Made by a program: the position numbers and the translations under genes. A stretch of 64,000 bases of DNA from assembly GCF_025244745.1 (NCBI RefSeq), contig NZ_CP104213.1, positions 799,501 to 863,500 on the forward strand. The letters run 5' to 3'. This document shows positions 19,167 to 36,495 of the stretch, one piece after another (the first letter of the stretch is position 1; each line of letters starts with the position of its first letter). Under the pieces are notes generated by a model. It was not told the DNA's origin, made no database searches, and saw only the letters and a list, made by a program, of their open reading frames with translations. This DNA is from Deinococcus rubellus. GTDB lineage: Bacteria; Deinococcota; Deinococci; Deinococcales; Deinococcaceae.

Positions 19167-20429
19167 TCAGGCCCGCTCGAACGCCACCTGACCACCCACC
19201 ACTGTCAGCATCGGCCAGCCTCTCAAGTCCTGTCCCACCCAGGGGTTGAATTTGGCTTTGCTCTTGAAAGTGGCGGGGTCAACCGGGCGCACGGTGTTCA
19301 GATCAAGCAGGGTGAAGTCGGCAGGTTGCCCAGCTTCCAGGCTCGGTACGGGCCAGCCCAGCACGCGAGCCACGTCCACAGTCAACAGCTCCACGATTTT
19401 TGACAGGCCCAGTTCGGCCCCAAAGTTCGTCCACAGCAGCGGAAAGGCAATCTCGATGTAGGCGATGCCCGACGGTGCTTGCAGCAAATCGAGTTCCTTC
19501 TCGGCGCGGGTGTGCGGGGCGTGGTCGGTGGCGAGGCAGTCCACACTGCCGTCTTTGAGACCCGCCAGCAAAGCCTGGGCGTCGCTCTGGGTTCGCAGCG
19601 GCGGCGCGACTTTGTAGACCGCGTCAAAGCTCCGCAGCGCCTCGTCGGTGAGCAGCAGGTGGTGGGGGCAAACCTCGCAGGTGATGTTGACGCCCTGCGT
19701 TTTGGCGGCCTTGACCAGCTCCAGGGCGCGGGCGGTGGAGAGGTGCTGGATGTGCAGCCGCCCACCGGTCATGCGGCAGATTTCGATGTCGCGGGCGATG
19801 CGGGCCGCTTCCGCCGCTGCCGGATTGCCGGGCAGCCCCAGCGCCTCGCTGACTGGCCCCTCGTTCATGACGCCGCCCGCCCGCAGGCCCGCGTCCTCGG
19901 CGTGCACGCTGACTACCTTGCCCAGCGAGTGCGCGTATTCCAGCCCCAGCCGCAGCGTGCGGGCGTTCTCGTTGGTGCGTCCATCGTCGGTGAACACGGC
20001 GGCTCCGGCTTCGGCCAGCAGCGCGAGTTCGGCCAGTTGCTCGCCGTCTTGCCCCCGCGTCAGGGCGGCGGCGGGGCGCAGGCGGGCAAAACCGAGCGCG
20101 GCGGCCTTGTCGATCAGGGCGCGGACGATGGCGGGGTCGTCCACCACGGGCGCGGTGTTGGGCATAGACACCACCGTGCCGTAACCGCCCGCCGCCGCCG
20201 CTGCCAGGCCCGAAGCGAGGTCTTCTTTCTGCTCCTGCCCCGGCTCGCGCAGGTGGGCGTGGGGCTCGATGAAGGCGGGCACGATGGTCGCGCCGTTGCC
20301 GTCCAGGGTTTGACCTTCTTCTGGTAAGTTCCAACCTTTAATCAGGCCGTTTTCTATGGTCAGGCTTTCAGATGTGTCGGAGGTTGGGCGGCGGATGTTG
20401 GTGATGGTGAGGGTGTTGTACTGGGTCAT
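19167..20429 (-). CDS. pyrC: Dihydroorotase
   Basis: Zinc amidohydrolase (420 aa, class I type) that closes carbamoyl aspartate to dihydroorotate in pyrimidine synthesis. The metal ligands HAH are in IEPHAHLREPGQEQKEDL. Further ligand regions are VSVHAEDAG, GRLHIQHLSTARALEL, CEVCPHHLLLTDE and the catalytic aspartate in CLATDHAPHTRAEKE. The C-terminal GQPADFTLLDLN region is usual. It is the last gene of pyrR-pyrB-pyrC, 40 bases after pyrB, and its end converges on the tryptophan dioxygenase gene. Confidence 0.94.
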   Translation of the reverse strand: MTQYNTLTITNIRRPTSDTSESLTIENGLIKGWNLPEEGQTLDGNGATIVPAFIEPHAHLREPGQEQKEDLASGLAAAAAGGYGTVVSMPNTAPVVDDPAIVRALIDKAAALGFARLRPAAALTRGQDGEQLAELALLAEAGAAVFTDDGRTNENARTLRLGLEYAHSLGKVVSVHAEDAGLRAGGVMNEGPVSEALGLPGNPAAAEAARIARDIEICRMTGGRLHIQHLSTARALELVKAAKTQGVNITCEVCPHHLLLTDEALRSFDAVYKVAPPLRTQSDAQALLAGLKDGSVDCLATDHAPHTRAEKELDLLQAPSGIAYIEIAFPLLWTNFGAELGLSKIVELLTVDVARVLGWPVPSLEAGQPADFTLLDLNTVRPVDPATFKSKAKFNPWVGQDLRGWPMLTVVGGQVAFERA

Positions 20430-20469
20430 AAGTGGCCTCCGCGAGCCTGAAACGTTGGAAAAAGGAGCC

Positions 20470-22130
<1,661 letters not shown>

Positions 22131-22373
22131 TCAGCAGCATAGCGCAGAAGCGGGCACTCGGCGAGAGGAGACTTCTGAAAGCTGCGCCACGTTGGATAGC
22201 CGCCCACCGTCAGCATCACGGCGAAGTCCGGCAAGACCGTGAGCGCCGAAATCGGCACCGACGCCCACAGGTACACTGCCTGAGCTTTCGCTCCGGGCTT
22301 TCTTCTCGTAAACTGCCCTCCGAATCTGGGGACAGTTTCCTGTTGTGGGCTTTTGGCATGTCAAGGCCAGGCC

Positions 22374-22438
22374 GCTCCCTCTCGCTCCTTGCGGGAGAAG
22401 GGCGCTGCGAAGCAGCAGGGTAAAGGGACGACGCAGCG
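22374..22438. repeat. Candidate dispersed palindromic repeat (SNR-like)
   Basis: Two adjacent hairpins are visible: CCCTCTC paired with GAGAAGGG around CTCCTTGCGG, then GCTGC-GAA-GCAGC. CAGGGTAAAGGGACGACGCAGCG follows. The layout and composition resemble the small intergenic repeats spread through Deinococcus genomes. Only one copy is seen in this window. Confidence 0.4.
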
Positions 22439-22497
22439 ATGAAGCCGCTCTATGGGTTTCCGGCTCCTGGCCCACAGCTCACCGCTTTCTCCCGCGC

Positions 22498-22503
22498 TAG
22501 CCT
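22498..22503 (+). promoter_or_regulatory. -10 element TAGCCT for the ABC-F gene (leaderless)
   Basis: TAGCCT ends seven bases before the GTG at 22511. It supports this GTG over the longer open frame starting at 22439, which would run through the repeat. Confidence 0.5.
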
Positions 22504-22510
22504 GCTGGCC

Positions 22511-24592
<2,082 letters not shown>

Positions 24593-24640
24593 GCGGCACC
24601 CGGTCAACGCGTCAACCAGTCAATAAAGTACCCAGCCAAT

Positions 24641-24667
24641 AAAAAAGCCCACCCCGAGAGGTGAGCT
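24641..24667 (-). terminator. Intrinsic terminator after rpsT
   Basis: On the minus strand the AGCTCACC/GGTGGGCT stem with a six-base loop is followed by TTTTTTA, 19 bases past the rpsT stop codon. Confidence 0.85.
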
Positions 24668-24685
24668 GGAAGTTTAAGAGGTGTC

Positions 24686-24967
24686 TTACTGAGCGTTCTG
24701 CGCGGCGTTGGCCCGGTTGATGGCCTTGGCCAGGCGGCTCTTTCTGCGGGCGGCGGTGTTCTTGTGCATGGTGCTGCCCTTGGCGGCCTTGTCGAGCAGG
24801 CTCTCGGCCTTGCGCTGCAACTCGGCGGCGTCGGGGGCGCTCGCAGTGGCGGCGACCATGGCCTTTTTGGTAAAGGTCTTGATGGTGCTCTTGCGGCTGC
24901 GGTTGATCATGCGACGCTTCAGGCTCTGACGGTGGCGCTTCTGGGCAGACTTGTGACGTAAAGCCAT
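24686..24967 (-). CDS. rpsT: 30S ribosomal protein S20
   Basis: A 93-residue, highly basic protein of the small ribosomal subunit. [31 protein letters not shown] at the start and [25 protein letters not shown] near the end are characteristic of S20, a three-helix bundle that binds 16S rRNA. The gene is monocistronic, with its own consensus promoter about 155 bases upstream and a terminator right after the stop. The long leader contains two hairpins and may take part in autoregulation, which is known for S20 in other bacteria. Confidence 0.96.
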   Translation of the reverse strand: MALRHKSAQKRHRQSLKRRMINRSRKSTIKTFTKKAMVAATASAPDAAELQRKAESLLDKAAKGSTMHKNTAARRKSRLAKAINRANAAQNAQ

Positions 24968-25121
24968 GTTGATTCTCTCTTTCCTCGCGACTTGCGAAGC
25001 GGTTCCGGTACAGCTCTATTCGGAACTCGGGGCGTCGGGGGCAGTGTCTCTGCCGTAGCCCGCGCACATGCCAGGACTGCTGGGTCATGACATGCTGTAC
25101 CTCCATAAAGGCAACTTTGAA

Positions 25122-25150
25122 AGTTTACACGCTCGCCCTTCGGCGTGCAA
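25122..25150 (-). promoter_or_regulatory. Sigma-70 type promoter of rpsT
   Basis: TTGCAC at 25150-25145 and TAAACT at 25127-25122 are separated by 17 bases. Transcription would start near 25115, giving a leader of about 148 bases. The divergent recX -10 element lies only five bases away. Confidence 0.7.
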
Positions 25151-25154
25151 GGGC

Positions 25155-25160
25155 TAGCAT
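25155..25160 (+). promoter_or_regulatory. -10 element TAGCAT for recX (leaderless)
   Basis: TAGCAT ends six bases before the GTG at 25167. It lies back to back with the rpsT promoter. Confidence 0.5.
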
Positions 25161-25166
25161 GGGCAG

Positions 25167-25745
25167 GTGCGTCGACCCCGCAAGTTCCCTCTGACGGACT
25201 CCGCCCCAGACGCCGAGCAGCGGCCCGTGCGGGAAAAGACGCCCGACGAGCAGCGCGCCGCCCTGATGGAGTACGCCCTGCGCGCCCTCTCGCAGCGCTC
25301 GCTCAGCGCCGCCGAACTGCGCGGCAAGCTGGGCAGGCGCAGCGAGGACGAGGACCACATCCAGCAGGTGCTTGACCGCCTGACTGAGCTGCGTTACCTC
25401 GACGATGCCCAGGTGGCACGCGCCGAAAACCAGCGCCGGGGCGTCGGGGCCTACCGGGTACGCCAACGCCTCAAGCAGCGTGGCGTGGACGAGGAACTGA
25501 TTCAGGAAACCTTGCAGGCCCGCGACCCCGACGAGGAGGTGACACAGGCCCTGGAGCTGCTCACGCGCCGACTGAGTAGCCTCCAGCGCGGCAGCAACCC
25601 CAGGGCCAAGGCCTACGGTCTGCTGGCCCGGCGCGGCTACGGCGGCGACGTGATCCGCCGGGCGCTGGAGGGGATGAACTGGACTGCCGCTGCCGGGGAG
25701 GACGAAACCTGGCCAGTCGACGGTGGGTTGGGCGAGGACGAATAG
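25167..25745 (+). CDS. recX: Regulatory protein RecX
   Basis: A 192-residue RecX-family modulator of RecA. Three-helix repeats are visible: LRALSQRSLSAAELRGKLGRR, IQQVLDRLTELRYLDDAQVARAENQRR, then GAYRVRQRLKQRGVDEELIQETL. Family members bind RecA filaments and limit strand exchange, which matters in an organism with intense RecA-dependent repair. The start is GTG with a TAGCAT box six bases upstream. The protein has an N-terminal polar extension of about 30 residues and an acidic tail. recA is not in the window. Confidence 0.87.
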   Translation: MRRPRKFPLTDSAPDAEQRPVREKTPDEQRAALMEYALRALSQRSLSAAELRGKLGRRSEDEDHIQQVLDRLTELRYLDDAQVARAENQRRGVGAYRVRQRLKQRGVDEELIQETLQARDPDEEVTQALELLTRRLSSLQRGSNPRAKAYGLLARRGYGGDVIRRALEGMNWTAAAGEDETWPVDGGLGEDE

Positions 25746-25770
25746 AGGAGGCGAATAGACTTTTCTCAGC

Positions 25771-25799
25771 TTGACACCTTTTCGGCGCGCCGTTAGACT
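25771..25799 (+). promoter_or_regulatory. Sigma-70 type promoter of tRNA-Pro
   Basis: TTGACA (25771-25776), a 17-base spacer and TAGACT (25794-25799): the closest match to the housekeeping consensus in the window, about 60 bases upstream of the tRNA. Confidence 0.8.
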
Positions 25800-25858
25800 A
25801 CCTTCCGCACGAAAGCCGGGCCGGGTCAAGTTTGGGTTCAGTGAGTAGGCGCGTGGTT

Positions 25859-25936
<78 letters not shown>

Positions 25937-25942
25937 ATGAAG

Positions 25943-25971
25943 AGCCTTCCCGGCACTGGGGAGGCTTTTTT
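25943..25971 (+). terminator. Intrinsic terminator after tRNA-Pro
   Basis: AGCCTTCCC/GGGGAGGCT stem (one G-T pair) with a six-base loop and six T, starting eight bases after the CCA end. Confidence 0.88.
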
Positions 25972-26013
25972 AAATGGCACCCGGTAGATATTGTGGTTTT
26001 CTCTGGAGTCTGT

Positions 26014-26727
26014 ATGCGCGTATTTGCCATCGCCGATCTGCATCTGGCCTTCTCGGTGCCCAAGCCGATGACGGTTTTCGGGCCGCAGTGGGCGGGCCAT
26101 CCGCAGGCCATCTTCGAGCGCTGGCATGAGGAAGTGCGCCCCGGCGATCTGGTGCTGCTGCCGGGTGATCTGTCGTGGGCCATGCGCCTACCTGAAGCGC
26201 TGGCCGATCTGATGCACGTGGCCGACTTGCCTGGCCAGAAAGTTCTGCTGCGCGGCAACCACGATTACTGGTGGCCCACCATCAGCCGTCTGCGCGCCGC
26301 CCTGCCGCCCGGCATGTTCGCGGTGCAAAACGACGCCCTGCGCTTCGGCGAACCCGGCCAGCCCAATGTGGTGGTCTGCGGCACGCGCGGCTGGCTGACC
26401 CCCGGCTCGGAAGCGTTCGGCCCCGAGGACGCCCGGATCTACGCCCGCGAGGCCGAGCGGTTGCGCCTCTCGCTGGAAGCGGCCCGCACACTTACCGACG
26501 ACACCACCCAGACCCTGCTGATGCTGCACTACCCGCCCACTGGCCCGCAGTTTGCCGCTAGCGCCTTTACCGACCTGATCGACGAGTACCGTCCGGATCA
26601 GGTGCTCTATGGCCATCTGCACGGCCTGCCCATCGAGCGCAGCTTGAAGCACTGGCACGGTATCCCGGCGCATCTGGTGGCGGCGGACGTGCTGAAGTTC
26701 AGGCCGAAATTGATTCTGGAGACGTAA
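26014..26727 (+). CDS. Calcineurin-like metallophosphoesterase
   Basis: A 237-residue metal-dependent phosphoesterase. All five family blocks are visible: [24 protein letters not shown], a late histidine in LMLHYPPTG and YGHLHG, which together bind two metal ions. The start is the ATG at 26014 with GGAG five bases upstream, not the earlier in-frame GTG. The length and the GDLSWAM/YWW pattern match a group of small bacterial proteins without an assigned substrate. It lies between tRNA-Pro and the convergent spermidine-synthase-like gene. Confidence 0.88.
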   Translation: MRVFAIADLHLAFSVPKPMTVFGPQWAGHPQAIFERWHEEVRPGDLVLLPGDLSWAMRLPEALADLMHVADLPGQKVLLRGNHDYWWPTISRLRAALPPGMFAVQNDALRFGEPGQPNVVVCGTRGWLTPGSEAFGPEDARIYAREAERLRLSLEAARTLTDDTTQTLLMLHYPPTGPQFAASAFTDLIDEYRPDQVLYGHLHGLPIERSLKHWHGIPAHLVAADVLKFRPKLILET

Positions 26728-26745
26728 GGCCGCTGCGCTCAGGTG

Positions 26746-27420
26746 TCAGGTCCGCCGCGCCAGCCAGATGGTGTGCCGCGCGCCCTTGCCGGGGCGGGCG
26801 CGGGCCGTTTTTTCTTCCACCTGATAACCCGCCTCGCGCAACCTGCGGGTAAATCGGGTGTTCTTTTCCGCCGACCAGATCGCCAGCACGCCGCCGGGCC
26901 GCAGCGCCCGCCAGGTCGCCGCCAGGCCCGAGAGTGAGTAGAGCTGCTCATTTTCGGGGTGGGTCATGGCGTCGGGGCCGTTGTCCACGTCGAGCAGCAC
27001 AGCGTCGTAGGTGCTGACCTGCGAGCGGATCAGCGCCCCCACGTCGCCGAGATGCACCCGGCTGCGCGGGTCGCTGAGCGGCTGTCCGGCGCATTCGCCC
27101 AGCGGCCCTTTATTCCACTCGACGACGCCCGGCACCAGTTCGGCCACCGTCACCTGGGCGTCGGGGCCGAGGGTGGCCAGTGCCGCCGCCAGGGTAAAGC
27201 CCATACCCAGGCCGCCGATCAGCACACTGGCATCCTGGCCGCGCAGATGCTGGCAGCCCCATTCGGCCAGCAGGTCCTCCGAGAAGTGCAGGCGGCTGTT
27301 CATCAGTTCGCTGACGTAGCCGGAAATCTGAATCGAGAACTCGTCGCCGCGCCGGGACAGCACCAGGCTGTCGGGGCTGCCGGGAATCGCCGCGCGCCCG
27401 ATCTGGACCAGCGGGGTCAC
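26746..27420 (-). CDS. Spermidine-synthase-like methyltransferase-fold protein
   Basis: A 224-residue Rossmann-fold protein of the spermidine/spermine synthase superfamily. The cofactor loop reads [16 protein letters not shown], followed by [15 protein letters not shown] and the acidic [14 protein letters not shown]. The polyamine-synthase N-terminal hairpin is reduced, and the second conserved aspartate region differs from SpeE, so it may not make spermidine. The start is GTG and overlaps the pheA stop by four bases (GTGA), so both are made from one transcript. Function is unresolved. Confidence 0.75.
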   Translation of the reverse strand: MTPLVQIGRAAIPGSPDSLVLSRRGDEFSIQISGYVSELMNSRLHFSEDLLAEWGCQHLRGQDASVLIGGLGMGFTLAAALATLGPDAQVTVAELVPGVVEWNKGPLGECAGQPLSDPRSRVHLGDVGALIRSQVSTYDAVLLDVDNGPDAMTHPENEQLYSLSGLAATWRALRPGGVLAIWSAEKNTRFTRRLREAGYQVEEKTARARPGKGARHTIWLARRT

Positions 27421-28286
27421 GGCTCAATCGGTGAGCGCGACATCGGGTAGCTGCCGATGATCTTGGCGAAGCTGGCCTTGCGCAGCAGACCGCCGAGCGC
27501 CGCAGAGATCTCAGGGTCGTCGGCGTTGCCCTCGAAATCAATGTGCATCAGGTAGCTCCAGGCCTGGTCCTTGCGCGGGCGCGAGACGATGCTCGACATG
27601 TTCAGGCCGCGCAACTGGTTGAGGGTATCCATCAGCGCGCCGGGCGTGTGGCGCACCGCGAAGACGAGGCTGGTCTTGTACGGCTCGGTGCTGGGCAGCC
27701 CCTCACGGTGCGAGAGGACCAGAAAGCGGGTGAAGTTGAACGGCTCGTCCTCGATGTTGTTTTGCAGCACCTCCAGCCCGTAGATGTCGGCGGCGCGGGC
27801 CGACGCGATCACGCCCTCGTCGCGTGCGCCGCGCGCTGCCAGGTCCTTGGCGCTGCCCGCCGTGTCGTGGGCGGCCACCGGGGTCAGGTGGTGCTTGTGG
27901 AGGAAGGTGGTGCATTGGTCGAGTGCCGGTTGCTGCGAGTAGACCCGCTTCACGTCGGAGAGCGGCACGCCCGGCAGGGCCATCAAGGCGTGCGAGACCC
28001 GCACCACCACCTCGCCGACCACGTGCAGATCGGTGTCCACCAGCAGATCGATGGCCTGCAAAATAGACCCCATCAAGCTGTTCTCGACGGGCAGCACGCC
28101 CAGATCGGCGCGCCCGCTGCTGACCGCCTCGATGACCTCGTGAAAGGTGGCGTAGCCGTGCGCTGAGGCTTCCGGCACGGTGTTGAGCGCGGCGATCTCG
28201 CTGAACGCGCCGGGGTTGCCCTGATAGGCCACCTTGACAGCGCTCTCCGGGCGGGGCAGCAGGTCTTCGGGCAAGCTCATGGTCAT
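27417..28286 (-). CDS. pheA: Prephenate dehydratase
   Basis: A 289-residue enzyme converting prephenate to phenylpyruvate in phenylalanine synthesis. The catalytic domain starts with [16 protein letters not shown] and carries [11 protein letters not shown], the active-site region [14 protein letters not shown] and [13 protein letters not shown]-terminal ACT regulatory domain ([34 protein letters not shown]) suggests feedback control by phenylalanine. No chorismate mutase domain is fused, so that activity must be elsewhere. TACGCT lies seven bases upstream of the start. Confidence 0.94.
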   Translation of the reverse strand: MTMSLPEDLLPRPESAVKVAYQGNPGAFSEIAALNTVPEASAHGYATFHEVIEAVSSGRADLGVLPVENSLMGSILQAIDLLVDTDLHVVGEVVVRVSHALMALPGVPLSDVKRVYSQQPALDQCTTFLHKHHLTPVAAHDTAGSAKDLAARGARDEGVIASARAADIYGLEVLQNNIEDEPFNFTRFLVLSHREGLPSTEPYKTSLVFAVRHTPGALMDTLNQLRGLNMSSIVSRPRKDQAWSYLMHIDFEGNADDPEISAALGGLLRKASFAKIIGSYPMSRSPIEP

Positions 28287-28293
28287 GCCCTGA

Positions 28294-28299
28294 AGCGTA
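28294..28299 (-). promoter_or_regulatory. -10 element TACGCT for pheA (leaderless)
   Basis: TACGCT ends seven bases before the ATG at 28286, favouring it over the ATG two codons later. Confidence 0.45.
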
Positions 28300-28330
28300 G
28301 CGCAGAGCCGGGGCGAAGGGGGCCGTGCGC

Positions 28331-28336
28331 TAGGCT
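28331..28336 (+). promoter_or_regulatory. -10 element TAGGCT for the amidase gene (leaderless)
   Basis: TAGGCT ends six bases before the ATG at 28343; it lies about 30 bases from the divergent pheA element. Confidence 0.5.
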
Positions 28337-28342
28337 GGGGAC

Positions 28343-29779
28343 ATGCCTGACCTCCTGCCCGACCCCGCTTTGCTCGAACTGGACGCCACCGACCTGATTG
28401 CTGCCGTCGCTGCTGGGCGGGCGAGCGCCGCCGACGCTGCCCGGTTGTATCTCGCGCGCATCGAGGCCCGCAACCCGGTTCTGCACGCCGTCATCACGGT
28501 CAACCCGCAGGCGCTTGAGGAGGCCGGGGCGCTGGACCAACTGCCGCCGGATCAGCGCGGGCCGCTGCACGGCCTGCCCCTGCTGATCAAGGACAACATC
28601 GACGTGGCAGGCCTGCCCACGACGGCGGGCAGCGCTTTGATGGCCGGGCATCTGCCGGGGGCCGACGCGCCGCTGGTGGCCCGGCTGCGGGCGGCGGGCG
28701 CGGTGGTGCTGGGCAAGGCCAACATGACCGAGTGGGCCAATTTCATGACGGTGGAGATGCCCAACGGCTACTCTTCACGCGGTGGACAGACCATCAATCC
28801 CTGGCAGGTGGGGGCCGATACCGGCGGCAGCAGTTCCGGCAGCGGCGCGGCAGTGGCGGCCCGCCTCGCGCCGGCTGCCATCGGTACCGAGACCAGCGGC
28901 AGCATCCTCTCGCCCGCCCACCAGAACGGCGTCATCGGCCACAAGCCGACGGTGGGACTGATTCCGCGCGTCGGGGTGGTGCCGATTTCGCCCACCCAGG
29001 ACACCGCCGGGCCGCTGACCCGCACCGCCCGTGACGCGGCCCTGCTCTCGGGCGTGATGGCTGGGCCGGACGCGGCGGACCCGGCCACCGCCGCAGCCAC
29101 ATCCCAGGTCACCTCAAGTCAGGGTTTCGGGTTGCAACCCGACGCCCTGCGGGGCGCAAAGATCGGTGTGGTGCGTGGCGGTTTCTGGAAACACCTCACG
29201 TCCGAGCAATGTGAACGGCTGGACGCGGCCCTCACCGTCCTGAAGGCAGGCGGGGCCGAGCTGACGGATGTGGAGATAGAAAGTGAGCCGGAGCTGCGCA
29301 CCGCCGGATTCGAGGTGCTGCTCTACGAATTCAAGCCCGCGCTCAATGCCTACCTCGCGGGCGTCACCGAGGGGCCGGGCAGTCTGGAGGCCGTGATCGC
29401 GGCGTCCGACGCCGACCCGCAGCGGCTCCAGCGTCACGGCATGCTGATTCTGCAAGCGGCCCAGGCCACGCGCGGCGACCTCTCCGAGCGTGCCTACGAG
29501 GAGGCCAGGGCGCGCGACCTCGATCTGGCCGGAGCGCGCGGCCTGCTGCCTCTCTTCTCGGGCTGTGAGGCGCTGATCTTTCCTGGCTATAGCGGCTACG
29601 CGCCCGCCGCCAAGCTGGGGCTGCCGAGCGTCAACGTGCCGATTGGCCTGGCGGCTGGAAAGCCCACCGGCCTGCAACTGTGCGGCCCGGCCTGGAGCGA
29701 CGCCCGGCTGCTCAGTCTCGCTGCCGATCTGCATGCCCGGCTGGGCGGTTTCGTGGCGGCCCCTGAGCCGCAACATTAA
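28343..29779 (+). CDS. Amidase signature family enzyme
   Basis: A 478-residue amidase with the Ser-cisSer-Lys triad: Lys in [11 protein letters not shown], the cis-Ser in [13 protein letters not shown] and the nucleophile Ser in [26 protein letters not shown] follows as usual. The C-terminal part has [27 protein letters not shown]. It hydrolyses amide bonds, but this sequence does not carry features that would make it GatA of the tRNA amidotransferase, and no gatB or gatC lies nearby. There is no signal peptide, so it is cytoplasmic; the substrate is unknown. Confidence 0.9.
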   Translation: MPDLLPDPALLELDATDLIAAVAAGRASAADAARLYLARIEARNPVLHAVITVNPQALEEAGALDQLPPDQRGPLHGLPLLIKDNIDVAGLPTTAGSALMAGHLPGADAPLVARLRAAGAVVLGKANMTEWANFMTVEMPNGYSSRGGQTINPWQVGADTGGSSSGSGAAVAARLAPAAIGTETSGSILSPAHQNGVIGHKPTVGLIPRVGVVPISPTQDTAGPLTRTARDAALLSGVMAGPDAADPATAAATSQVTSSQGFGLQPDALRGAKIGVVRGGFWKHLTSEQCERLDAALTVLKAGGAELTDVEIESEPELRTAGFEVLLYEFKPALNAYLAGVTEGPGSLEAVIAASDADPQRLQRHGMLILQAAQATRGDLSERAYEEARARDLDLAGARGLLPLFSGCEALIFPGYSGYAPAAKLGLPSVNVPIGLAAGKPTGLQLCGPAWSDARLLSLAADLHARLGGFVAAPEPQH

Positions 29780-29840
29780 AGCGGCCCGGTAAACATTCAG
29801 AAGGTGAGGGCGTTCCGTGCCGGGGCCGGGGCACGGCGGG

Positions 29841-29846
29841 TATCCT
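29841..29846 (+). promoter_or_regulatory. -10 element TATCCT for the YqgE gene (leaderless)
   Basis: TATCCT ends six bases before the ATG at 29853 and rules against the longer frame starting at 29817. Confidence 0.5.
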
Positions 29847-29852
29847 GCGGCC

Positions 29853-30383
29853 ATGACGCTCAGTCTTCTGGTGGCCACGCCGCGACTGGCGGGCAGTGTT
29901 TTCGAGCGCGGGGTGCTGCTGATGATCGAAGACCAGGGCGGCGCGCTCGGTCTGCTGATCAACCGCCCGTCAGTCGTCCGGGTGGGTGAGCTTTTGCCGG
30001 AAACGGGCGAGGCGGCCTCGGCGCTCCCGGTCTACTCGGGTGGTCCGGTGGAGCGCAGCGCCGGGTGGTGTCTGTATCAGGCGGCAGTGGGCCAGGCCGA
30101 GGAACTCCAGCTCACGCCGGAGCTGTGGCTCTCGCGCGATCAGGGCGTGCTGGGCCGCTTACTGGCTGGGCCGCAGCGCTTTTATCTGCTGCTCGGCTAC
30201 GCGGGCTGGTCGCCGGGCCAGCTCGAGCGCGAGGAGCAGGCTGGAAGCTGGCTGTGGGGCGAAATCACCGACGACGACCTCGCAGAGCTGCTGTGGCACA
30301 CCTCCGACGAGCAGAAGTGGCCTGCCGCCCTCAAGTTGCTCGGCACCCCGCCGGGGAACGTGGTGGGCGGCGCACAGGCTTAG
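29853..30383 (+). CDS. YqgE/AlgH family protein
   Basis: A 176-residue DUF179 protein. Typical features are LLVATPRLAGSVFERGVLLMIEDQGGALGLLINRP, the YSGGPVERSAGW segment and LLLGYAGWSPGQLEREEQAGSWL. The family is widespread and structurally known but has no settled biochemical role; AlgH was named from alginate regulation in Pseudomonas. An upstream in-frame GTG at 29817 would add 12 residues and overlap the promoter. It stands alone between the amidase and the merR gene. Confidence 0.88.
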   Translation: MTLSLLVATPRLAGSVFERGVLLMIEDQGGALGLLINRPSVVRVGELLPETGEAASALPVYSGGPVERSAGWCLYQAAVGQAEELQLTPELWLSRDQGVLGRLLAGPQRFYLLLGYAGWSPGQLEREEQAGSWLWGEITDDDLAELLWHTSDEQKWPAALKLLGTPPGNVVGGAQA

Positions 30384-30443
30384 AAACGGTCAGGAGGCCA
30401 GAGAGACGCACTGGCCCCGAATGTTTCTACCCCTCGGCCTCCC

Positions 30444-30474
30444 TTGACTTTGAGCGCACTCGAAGGACTAGGCT
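30444..30474 (+). promoter_or_regulatory. MerR-type promoter and operator
   Basis: TTGACT (30444-30449) and TAGGCT (30469-30474) are 19 bases apart, the stretched spacing typical of MerR-activated promoters. An inverted repeat CTTTGAG-CGCA-CTCGAAG (30448-30465, one mismatch) fills the spacer. The -10 ends six bases before the ATG of the merR-like gene, so the operon is probably autoregulated and leaderless. Confidence 0.75.
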
Positions 30475-30480
30475 GAACCC

Positions 30481-30878
30481 ATGCCCTCCGCCACGCTCAC
30501 TCCATCCGTTCAGGGGCCAATGCTCAGCATCGGGGAGGTGGCCGCCAGGCTGGGCGTCAGTGTCCATACCCTGCGCTACTACGAGCGGGCCGGACTTCTC
30601 GATGTGCCGCGTCAGGAGAGCGGCGTGCGGCGCTACAGCGGGCGCGAGGTGGAGCTGCTGCGCTTCTTGCTGGCGCTGCGGGCCACCGGGATGCCGATTG
30701 CCCTGATCCGCCGCTATATCGGTCTGGCCCGCCTGGGCGAAGTCAGCGAGACGGAACGCCGCGCCCTGCTGGTGCAGCACCGGGAAGACGTGCTGGCCCG
30801 CATGAGGGCACTTAAGACCGACCTGGGAGCCATTGAGCGCAAGATCGAGTTGTACGACCAGAACCACAAGGAGCCGAG

Positions 30879-30882
<4 letters not shown>
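30481..30882 (+). CDS. MerR family transcriptional regulator
   Basis: A 133-residue regulator. The winged helix-turn-helix is at residues 16-85 ([43 protein letters not shown]), and a C-terminal dimerisation helix follows ([33 protein letters not shown]). No cysteine pair for metal sensing is present, which points to the NmlR/AdhR-like or effector-less branch associated with aldehydes and electrophiles. The stop codon overlaps the start of the aldo/keto reductase (ATGA), so that gene is the obvious target. Its own promoter carries the expected MerR operator. Confidence 0.88.
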
Positions 30883-31870
<988 letters not shown>

Positions 31871-32015
31871 ACCCAGGTTGACTGGATTTGGGCTGAACTG
31901 GGTCGGCAGCTGTCCGTATCACCCGCTGGGTGAAGGTGCAGTCAGTTGAGTGGCGGCAAATGAGAGCTTGAACCGCAGCCGCCGGGCGCGTGGGGGGGTA
32001 TGCTGGAGGGCGCTT

Positions 32016-34874
<2,859 letters not shown>

Positions 34875-34950
34875 GGCGCTGGGCGCTGCGGCCCCCGCCT
34901 GACGAGGTGGTGGGCCGTCGCGCCGCCATGTGGCCTGGGCGCGGTATGGT

Positions 34951-34967
34951 CTTTGCAGAGCTTTGCA
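34951..34967 (+). repeat. Direct repeat CTTTGCA one helical turn apart upstream of sucB
   Basis: CTTTGCA occurs at 34951-34957 and again at 34961-34967, exactly 10 bases apart, in the 144-base sucA-sucB gap; a third copy lies at about 34986. TTTACA follows. It could be an operator of a sucB promoter. Confidence 0.4.
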
Positions 34968-35018
34968 ATTTACAACGCAAGCTGGCCTTTGCACCTCCCC
35001 TTCATCCAAGGAGTTTTT

Positions 35019-36317
<1,299 letters not shown>

Positions 36318-36331
36318 GTTCTGAAGAGTCG

Positions 36332-36370
36332 AAGCCGCCAGCCGCCGGAAAGGGGCTGGCGGCTTGTTTG
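36332..36370 (+). terminator. Intrinsic terminator after sucB
   Basis: A 12-bp stem AAGCCGCCAGCC/GGCTGGCGGCTT followed by GTTTG, 14 bases past the sucB stop codon. Confidence 0.8.
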
Positions 36371-36495
36371 GTACGGAGCAGAGCATTTGCCGTAAAAGGT
36401 TGAGGGCTTTTATGACCGAATGGAGTCCACGCTAGAGCAGGTGGGAGTGGGCAGGCCCCATAGAAAGGAGTGCCGTTCTCATGGGCATGTGAGTG

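Noticed and set aside
24612..25106. 164-codon frame covering the rpsT leader and rpsT out of frame
   Set aside because: Basic shadow of S20; the leader part has no coding bias.
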